From positions 1 through 11,732 of the forward strand of contig CAKVLD010000076.1 of the NCBI GenBank assembly GCA_934755305.1: a DNA stretch of 11,732 nt. The letters run 5' to 3'. The position numbers and the translations under genes were made by a program. A model generated the notes under the pieces. That model had not been told where the DNA came from, did no database searches, and saw only the letters and a list, made by a program, of their open reading frames with translations. Every line of letters starts with the position of its first letter. Positions within the stretch are counted from its first letter, which is position 1. Shown here piece by piece: positions 7,501 to 11,732 of this stretch. This DNA is from an uncultured Clostridium sp. Lineage in GTDB: Bacteria > Bacillota > Clostridia > Clostridiales > Clostridiaceae.

Positions 7501-8499
7501 ATGGGAAGTACAAGATATATAACTTCTATGGGAGAGCTTAGTAGAAAAGATAATTCTCTTTGCTTTAGAAAGAATGGCAAAAATGTTTATATTCCTGTAG
7601 AAAATACTAAAGAAATTTATTGTTTAAATGAAGTAAGTATTAATACAAAATTATTAGATTTTTTATCTAGTAATAATATTGTTGTTCATTTTTTTAATTA
7701 TTTTGAAGGGTATAGTGGAACTTTTTATCCAAAGAATCAGTATAATAGTGGAAAACTTTTAGTTAAACAAGTTGAATGCTATAATACTAAAAGGTTAGAA
7801 GTAGCTAAAGCAATTGTTAAAGGAATAGGAAATAATATTAGGGAAGTATTGTATCATTATTATAGACGTGATAAGAAAGAAGTTATTACAACTATTGATT
7901 GGATAAGTAATGAGTTTTTTGAAAAGGTTGATAAAAGCACAGACATCACAGAACTTATGTGTACAGAAGGGGAAGTTTGGCAAAGATTTTATAAAGATTT
8001 TAAATATTTTTTGCCTAAAGATTTTGTGATGAATAAAAGGGTAAAAAGACCACCTGATAATCCAATAAATGCTCTTATATCTTTTGGTAATACCTTGCTT
8101 TACACAAAAACAATATCAGCTATCTTCAGAACACATCTAGATCAAAGAATTAGCTTTTTGCATGAGCCATCAGAAGGAAGGTTTTCTCTTAGTCTAGACA
8201 TAAGTGAAGTATTTAAGCCTGTAATTGTATTTAAGACCATTTTTGATTTAGTTAATAAGAGAAAGCTGCAAGTAGAAAAGCATTTTGATAAAAAGGTTAA
8301 CTATTGTATATTAAATGAAGAAGGAAGAAAAATTTTTATAGAAGCCTTTGAAGCTAGAATGGAATCTGTGTTTAAGCATCCAAAATTAAAAAGACAGGTG
8401 AGTTATAGAACAGCAATTAAGTTGGATTGTTATAAGCTTATTAAATTTATTATGGAAGATAAAGAGTTTGTTCCATTTAGTTTAAAGGAGGAAATGTAG
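7501..8499 (+). CDS. cas1: Cas1, CRISPR integrase
   Basis: Cas1 is the integrase that inserts spacers at the leader end of the array, acting as a complex with Cas2. The 332-residue protein shows the metal-binding residues expected of the active site: Glu156 in TEGEVWQRFY, His221 in RISFLHEP, and Asp233 with Glu236 in LDISEVFKP. AGGAGG (7490-7495) overlaps the cas4 stop and lies 5 nt before the ATG. The gene is intact, but its partner cas2 immediately downstream is disrupted, so Cas1 is probably idle here unless another Cas2 is encoded elsewhere. Confidence 0.97.
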   Translation: MGSTRYITSMGELSRKDNSLCFRKNGKNVYIPVENTKEIYCLNEVSINTKLLDFLSSNNIVVHFFNYFEGYSGTFYPKNQYNSGKLLVKQVECYNTKRLEVAKAIVKGIGNNIREVLYHYYRRDKKEVITTIDWISNEFFEKVDKSTDITELMCTEGEVWQRFYKDFKYFLPKDFVMNKRVKRPPDNPINALISFGNTLLYTKTISAIFRTHLDQRISFLHEPSEGRFSLSLDISEVFKPVIVFKTIFDLVNKRKLQVEKHFDKKVNYCILNEEGRKIFIEAFEARMESVFKHPKLKRQVSYRTAIKLDCYKLIKFIMEDKEFVPFSLKEEM

Positions 8500-8504
8500 C
8501 TTGT

Positions 8505-8642
8505 ATGGGAAAAGTAAATAATTATAATTATGCATTTGTTTTTTATGATGTAGGAGAAAAAAGAGTTGCCAAGGTTTTTAAGGTGTGTAAAAAGTATTTA
8601 TCTCATTTTCAAAAGTCAGTTTTTAGAGGAGAAATCTCTTAA
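8505..8642 (+). pseudogene. cas2: cas2, 5' part, cut by the IS element
   Basis: This is the N-terminal 43 codons of cas2 plus two codons and a stop supplied by the insertion. It carries YAFVFYD with the metal-binding Asp15 and ends in FRGE, where normal Cas2 continues into its second half. AAGGAGG (8485-8491), at the end of cas1, lies 13 nt before the ATG. The nearer TTG at 8501 is out of frame and leads quickly to a stop. The IS starts at 8636. With the IS and one target copy removed, the reading frame continues into 10032-10193 for a 96-residue Cas2, the normal family length. The fragment lacks the later strands needed for the dimer and for Cas1 binding, so it should be inactive. Confidence 0.92.
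8631..8635. repeat. Target site duplication, left copy (GAAAT)
   Basis: GAAAT directly before the left IS end is repeated directly after the right end at 10029-10033. Five bases fits the 3-5 bp duplication usual for the IS3 family, and the deduced junction restores the cas2 frame. Confidence 0.85.
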
Positions 8643-8666
8643 GCCCCGATAATTATTTGGACAAAG
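8636..8666. repeat. Left imperfect inverted terminal repeat of the IS
   Basis: Compared with the reverse complement of the right end, it shares TTAA at bases 4-7, then CCCC (with one extra G before it), a TTAT-like stretch, and ACAAA. The identical placement of TTAA from both ends supports the chosen boundaries. Confidence 0.65.
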
Positions 8667-8689
8667 CATATTAGTATAAGGTATACTAA
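8657..8689 (+). promoter_or_regulatory. Candidate IS promoter with overlapping palindrome
   Basis: TGGACA (8658-8663) and TATACT (8682-8687) are separated by 18 bp, just upstream of orfA. An inverted repeat, TTAGTATA (8671-8678) and TATACTAA (8682-8689) with a 3-nt centre, covers the -10 box. It may be a site where the OrfA HTH protein represses its own promoter, or an RNA hairpin limiting read-through translation. The promoter elements are seen; the repression is inferred. Confidence 0.5.
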
Positions 8690-8714
8690 ATATAGTAATT
8701 ATTGGAGGTAATTT

Positions 8715-9041
8715 ATGAAAGGAAAAACTTATTCAGAAGAATTTAAAAATCAAATACTAAATGAAGTAAAAGAAGTAGGAAATATTTCTTTAGTAGGCAG
8801 AAAACATGGAATATCTACTAGTACAATTTCTACTTGGATAAGTAGAACAAAGAATAAAGATAAGATTAAGGTAAAATCAGGTAGAAAAGCTTTAGTTGAG
8901 GGGAAAAATAGTATAGAAGAATTAAATGAAGTAACTCAGGAAAATGATAAATTGAAAAAAATATTAGGTGAAAAAGACTTAGAAATAGCTATTCTCAGAG
9001 ATTTATTAAAAAAAGCAAACCCTCAATTAAAGATAAAATAG
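8715..9041 (+). CDS. IS3-family OrfA, HTH DNA-binding protein
   Basis: OrfA is the N-terminal DNA-binding part of the IS3 transposase, which recognises the inverted ends. The 108-residue protein has a helix-turn-helix at about residues 20-45 (NISLVGRKHGISTSTISTWI), then a charged stretch at about 72-100 (NEVTQENDKLKKILGEKDLE) that looks like the leucine-zipper coiled coil used for multimerisation. GGAGG (8704-8708) lies 6 nt before the ATG. Near its end the run of seven A at 9008-9014 should send some ribosomes into the -1 frame to make the OrfAB fusion; the others stop at 9041. Confidence 0.92.
   Translation: MKGKTYSEEFKNQILNEVKEVGNISLVGRKHGISTSTISTWISRTKNKDKIKVKSGRKALVEGKNSIEELNEVTQENDKLKKILGEKDLEIAILRDLLKKANPQLKIK
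9008..9015 (+). other. -1 programmed frameshift site (A7G)
   Basis: Seven A followed by G, read in the orfA frame as TTA AAA AAA GCA, allow slippage to AGC AAA CCC. The frame entered (-1) is exactly that of orfB and has no stop before it. IS3 elements commonly use such A-rich slippery sites. The fusion would be about 419 residues. Confidence 0.8.
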
Positions 9042-9973
9042 AAATTGCAAATAAATATATAAATGCAGGATATTGTATCTCTTTAGTTTTAAAAATAGTT
9101 AAACTTGGTAGATCTACATACTATTATAATATGAACTATAAAGTTAAAGATGAGGACAAGGTAAAGCCCGCTGGGCGTAAGCCAATAGGATATTCTTTAA
9201 CTAAAAATAACAAAAAAGTATGTGATGATGAAATTAAGGATTATATTATAGAAGGTATTAATGGGGATGCTCAATATTATGGATATAGAAAAATAACACA
9301 TTATTTAAGACGTACATATAATTTAGTTATTAATTTCAAAAAGGTGTACAGACTTTGTAAAGAATTAGACGTCCTTAGAGATCAAAGAAAAACATATCCT
9401 AAAGCTAAAAGAATATTGGCTTCTAATAGGACTGTTACTGCTTCAAATCAGGTATGGGAAATCGATATAAAATATGGATATGTTCAAGGCGAAGATAAGT
9501 TTTTCTATACTTTAAATGTAATAGATGTATTTGATAGAAGCATTATTGATTATCATATGGGACTACATTGCGAAGGAAAGGATGCTGCCGCACTTATAAG
9601 ACGTTGTCTTATTAAGCGAAATCTATTTATAGAAAGTGCAGAAAAACCTGTTATAAGAAGTGATAATGGTCCACAATTTATTAGTCATATATTTGAAGAA
9701 ACATGTGCCAATTTGAATATTGAACATGAAAGAATTCCTGTAAAAACACCTAACAAGAATGCCCATGTTGAATCATTTCATAGGATTTTAGAGGATGAAT
9801 GTTTTAAAATAAATGAATTTGAAACTTATACTGAAGCTTATAGAATAGTTAATGAATTTATGATTTTTTATAATGAAAGAAGATTACATTCGAGTTTAGG
9901 ATATATACCACCAAAGGAATTTTATAACCTTCATCTTGGAGAGAATCCACAAAAAATTTGCATAAAGATATAA
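9014..9973 (+). CDS. IS3-family OrfB, DDE transposase domain (read as OrfAB)
   Basis: OrfB is the catalytic half of the transposase. The -1 frame is open from the slippery site, beginning SKPSIKDKIEIANKYINAGY, although the first ATG in this frame is only at 9131, so normal expression is as an OrfAB fusion. No Shine-Dalgarno sequence suggests independent initiation at 9131. Numbered from that Met, the DDE triad is Asp112 (WEIDIKYG), Asp178 (RSDNGPQF) and Glu214 (NAHVESFH), with the family's 35 residues between the last two. The region before the first Asp fits the HTH_21-type linker, and RRLHSSLGYIPPKEF near the C-terminus is the usual IS3 ending. The gene appears intact. Confidence 0.93.
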   Translation, partial: SKPSIKDKIEIANKYINAGYCISLVLKIVKLGRSTYYYNMNYKVKDEDKVKPAGRKPIGYSLTKNNKKVCDDEIKDYIIEGINGDAQYYGYRKITHYLRRTYNLVINFKKVYRLCKELDVLRDQRKTYPKAKRILASNRTVTASNQVWEIDIKYGYVQGEDKFFYTLNVIDVFDRSIIDYHMGLHCEGKDAAALIRRCLIKRNLFIESAEKPVIRSDNGPQFISHIFEETCANLNIEHERIPVKTPNKNAHVESFHRILEDECFKINEFETYTEAYRIVNEFMIFYNERRLHSSLGYIPPKEFYNLHLGENPQKICIKI

Positions 9974-10001
9974 AAGTGAGAAAAACTTAGAATTTAATAG
10001 A

Positions 10002-10028
10002 TTTTGTTCAATATAAAGGGGTTAATCC
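10002..10028. repeat. Right imperfect inverted terminal repeat of the IS
   Basis: Read on the minus strand from 10028 inward it gives GGATTAACCCC, then a TTTATATT stretch and GAACAAAA, matching the left end at TTAA, CCCC and ACAAA. On the plus strand its AAAGGGG lies just upstream of the residual cas2 ATG. Confidence 0.65.
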
Positions 10029-10033
10029 GAAAT
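10029..10033. repeat. Target site duplication, right copy (GAAAT)
   Basis: Direct copy of 8631-8635 flanking the right IS end. The following G completes an ATG codon at 10032-10034, which is the original cas2 codon 44. Confidence 0.85.
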
Positions 10034-10193
10034 GTCACCTTCAAAGTTAATCAGGTTTAAAAGCGATGTAAAGAAGGTTATTGATGAATCAGAAGATTTT
10101 GTATGCATTATTAAGTTAATGAATGATAATGTTTTTGGGGAAGAATCTTTAGGTAATAGTGGTGAGGGTACAGGAGAAGATTTAATTATATGA
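10032..10193 (+). pseudogene. cas2: cas2, 3' part, cut by the IS element
   Basis: This holds the last 53 codons of cas2, beginning MSPSKLIRFK and including EDFVCIIKLMNDN, the usual second half of clostridial Cas2. It joins in frame to 8505-8633 when the IS and one GAAAT are removed. Codon 44 happens to be ATG, and AAAGGGG from the IS end lies about 11 nt upstream, so the fragment could in principle be translated by itself. It lacks Asp15 and the first strand and helix, so a working protein from this piece alone is unlikely. Confidence 0.92.
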
Positions 10194-10195
10194 AA

Positions 10196-10207
10196 TTTTC
10201 CAACCGA
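10196..10207. repeat. Leader inverted repeat, left arm
   Basis: TTTTCCAACCGA is the exact reverse complement of 10289-10300. The arm begins 3 nt after the cas2 stop codon. Confidence 0.6.
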
Positions 10208-10288
10208 GTAATACTTATATAAGTGCATTAGCCTTGTTATTTCAATGCTTTAGGACTATTTTGAATATGATTTTCAGAAAATAGCTAA

Positions 10289-10300
10289 TCGGTTGGAAAA
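10289..10300. repeat. Leader inverted repeat, right arm
   Basis: TCGGTTGGAAAA pairs over 12 bp with 10196-10207 across 81 nt. It lies directly upstream of the array promoter candidate and could be a protein-binding site in the leader. A terminator is unlikely given the long loop. Confidence 0.6.
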
Positions 10301-10316
10301 AATTTTGACAAATAGC

Positions 10317-10345
10317 TTTACTAATAGGCTTTAGAGGAATATAAT
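10317..10345 (+). promoter_or_regulatory. Candidate promoter of the CRISPR array
   Basis: TTTACT (10317-10322) and a perfect TATAAT (10340-10345) are 17 bp apart, the ideal spacing. The start would be near 10352, about 20 nt before the first repeat. The better-looking TTGACA at 10305 is too far from this -10 (29 bp). Confidence 0.6.
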
Positions 10346-10372
10346 AAATTAAGGAATGGCTATTTTATTAAG

Positions 10373-11650
10373 GTTTAACAGTAACATGGGATGTATTGAA
10401 ATAGTATAGTCCCCCAGCTTTCCACTATTATCTTACTCGTTTAACAGTAACATGGGATGTATTGAAATTACAACCATTCATCACTTCTGTTTTTAATAAC
10501 TCCTGTTTAACAGTAACATGGGATGTATTGAAATATTTTTCTTTATACTCTTCTACATCTTTATCTTTGTGTTTAACAGTAACATGGGATGTATTGAAAT
10601 TTGGGTGATGTAAGGAGATGTTTTTAATATGAATAAGTTTAACAGTAACATGGGATGTATTGAAATCTAGTAAACAATTTTTGCATTGTTCTAGTGATAT
10701 TGTTTAACAGTAACATGGGATGTATTGAAATGCAACTAATTCATCGAACATAGTTTTTGCTCCATGGTTTAACAGTAACATGGGATGTATTGAAATTTAT
10801 TAAATACATCGTTAAAATATTCAATAGATTTTGTTTAACAGTAACATGGGATGTATTGAAATTTGAGTAAGTTTAATAGTATTGTATCTAAAGAGCTAGT
10901 TTAACAGTAACATGGGATGTATTGAAATGAACAAGGCACAGGAAACTTATTATTACTAACACATGTTTAACAGTAACATGGGATGTATTGAAATTCCTAT
11001 TTCGTTATCTTTAAATTTATACTGCATTTAAGTTTAACAGTAACATGGGATGTATTGAAATGTAGAAGAGGAATGTAGGAATTTGCAGCAAAGAGAGGTT
11101 TAACAGTAACATGGGATGTATTGAAATTATTCTCCATCAGCTCTTAAGATGCCAAGACGTTTCGTTTAACAGTAACATGGGATGTATTGAAATTTAAATT
11201 CTTGTCTTTAAGTTGCAAAGCTTGTCCGTTTAACAGTAACATGGGATGTATTGAAATATAAGTCCTCGATTGTATCTTGTAATTTAGAATCATGTTTAAC
11301 AGTAACATGGGATGTATTGAAATGGTTTAAACATACAACATATGCAAATAGGTGGTACGTTTAACAGTAACATGGGATGTATTGAAATACTGGTGGAAGG
11401 TTTTCTAAAAATACACCTTCCCATGTTTAACAGTAACATGGGATGTATTGAAATTAAATCCTGCTGCTTTATTCCCTAATAATTCCTCAGTTTAACAGTA
11501 ACATGGGATGTATTGAAATTGAAGATGGGTTGCAAGATTTAGAGGATAGTGTTAGTTTAACAGTAACATGGGATGTATTGAAATCTAATAATGATAACAC
11601 TAGATCATTATAGTAGTCTTGTTTAACAGTAACATGGGATGTATTGAAAT
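10373..11650 (+). CRISPR. CRISPR array, 20 repeats and 19 spacers (type I-B)
   Basis: The 30-bp repeat begins GTTTAACAGTAACATGGG and ends ATTGAAAT. All 20 copies are identical, including the last at 11621-11650. Spacers are 34-37 nt, mostly 36, and no two are alike. Repeat starts are 10373, 10439, 10505, 10571, 10637, 10702, 10767, 10833, 10899, 10965, 11032, 11098, 11164, 11228, 11294, 11359, 11425, 11490, 11555 and 11621. The ACAT-GGG-ATGT core forms a small hairpin, and the 8-nt ATTGAAAT after it is the predicted crRNA handle, so transcription runs on the + strand. I saw no spacer copy elsewhere in the window, so there is no obvious self-targeting here. Confidence 0.99.
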
Positions 11651-11732
11651 GCTTTTTATTGGAGCATTTATTTTTTTGCAAAAAATTATATTTTAATAAA
11701 AATGTTTATAATATATAATTAAGTTGATACTT

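Larger units (their letters stand above)
8636..10028 (+). mobile_element. IS3-family insertion sequence within cas2
   Basis: The 1393-bp element is bounded by GAAAT duplications and by imperfect inverted ends. It carries an HTH-type orfA, an orfB with a DDE integrase core, and an A7G slippery site joining them, the classic IS3 arrangement. Both ORFs are open and the catalytic triad is present, so it looks competent. It lies in the same orientation as the cas genes. The two-ORF layout resembles the IS150 group, but I cannot assign a named element. The ends read CTC and TCC outside a shared TTAA, not the common TG...CA, so the exact boundaries rest on the target duplication and the restored cas2 frame. 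Confidence 0.93.
10194..10372 (+). promoter_or_regulatory. CRISPR leader
   Basis: This 179-nt AT-rich, non-coding stretch lies between the cas2 stop and the first repeat. The repeat orientation (handle sequence at its right end) and the candidate promoter at 10317-10345 place the leader on this side, so the spacers nearest here are the youngest. It contains a widely spaced perfect inverted repeat. New spacers would be inserted at its right border. Confidence 0.8.

Noticed and set aside
9131..9973. OrfB as a separately started gene at the ATG 9131
   Set aside because: There is no Shine-Dalgarno sequence before it, and the frame is open and family-like from the A7G slippery site at 9008-9015, so an OrfAB fusion explains it better.
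10022..10228. Minus-strand open frame at the right IS junction
   Set aside because: The plus strand here encodes the end of cas2, which is recognisable; the reverse frame spans the IS junction and has no support.
10305..10310. TTGACA as -35 of the array promoter
   Set aside because: It is a perfect -35, but the only good -10, TATAAT at 10340, is 29 bp away, and no acceptable -10 lies at 16-18 bp.
10871..10881. GTTTAATAGTA inside spacer 8, one base different from the start of the repeat
   Set aside because: It matches only the first 11 repeat bases and the rest does not follow. The spacer has normal length, so this is probably chance in AT-rich DNA and not a recombined repeat.
11487..11681. 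Minus-strand open frame over the end of the array
   Set aside because: It consists of translated CRISPR repeats (the same peptide recurs every 65-66 nt) and is not a gene.
11651..11732. Possible terminator or further degenerate repeat after the array
   Set aside because: The region is AT-rich with a TTTTTTGCAAAAAA palindrome but no GC stem with a T-tract, and no repeat remnant is visible within one spacer length.

Overview
The window is very AT-rich, with A-ending codons (AGA, ATA, TTA), strong GGAGG ribosome binding sites and Clostridium-like Cas proteins. This points to a low-GC member of the Clostridia; the species cannot be read from the sequence. Everything recognisable lies on the + strand and belongs to one CRISPR-Cas locus plus one insertion sequence.

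Layout. Positions 1-229 are the cas promoter region. It holds two copies of a 21-bp palindromic repeat and, just before cas6, a degenerate CRISPR-repeat-like segment. A compact type I-B operon follows: cas6 (230-922), cas8b (938-2683), cas7 (2676-3623), cas5b (3627-4385), a GC-rich hairpin, cas3 (4446-6998), cas4 (about 7000-7491), cas1 (7501-8499) and cas2. cas8b contains an internal in-frame start with its own Shine-Dalgarno sequence that should give the small subunit Cas11b. Next come the leader (10194-10372) and a CRISPR array of 20 identical 30-bp repeats and 19 spacers (10373-11650). The last 82 bases (11651-11732) hold nothing I can identify.

Main event. cas2 is broken by an intact IS3-family element of 1393 bp (8636-10028), flanked by the 5-bp target duplication GAAAT. 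Removing the element and one duplicate restores a continuous 96-codon cas2. The interference genes (cas6, cas8b, cas11b, cas7, cas5b, cas3) and the array look intact, while spacer acquisition, which needs Cas1-Cas2, should be blocked unless another Cas2 acts in trans. The inferred state is a working but frozen immune system.

How the parts work together. The array transcript is cut by Cas6 in each repeat, leaving an 8-nt ATTGAAAT handle. Cas8b, Cas11b, Cas7 and Cas5b form Cascade on the crRNA, and Cas3 degrades the targeted DNA. Cas4, Cas1 and Cas2 would have trimmed and inserted new spacers. The most novel-looking element is the repeat-like hairpin in the presumed cas6 5' leader, which could let Cas6 or Cascade control its own operon. 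This is an inference.
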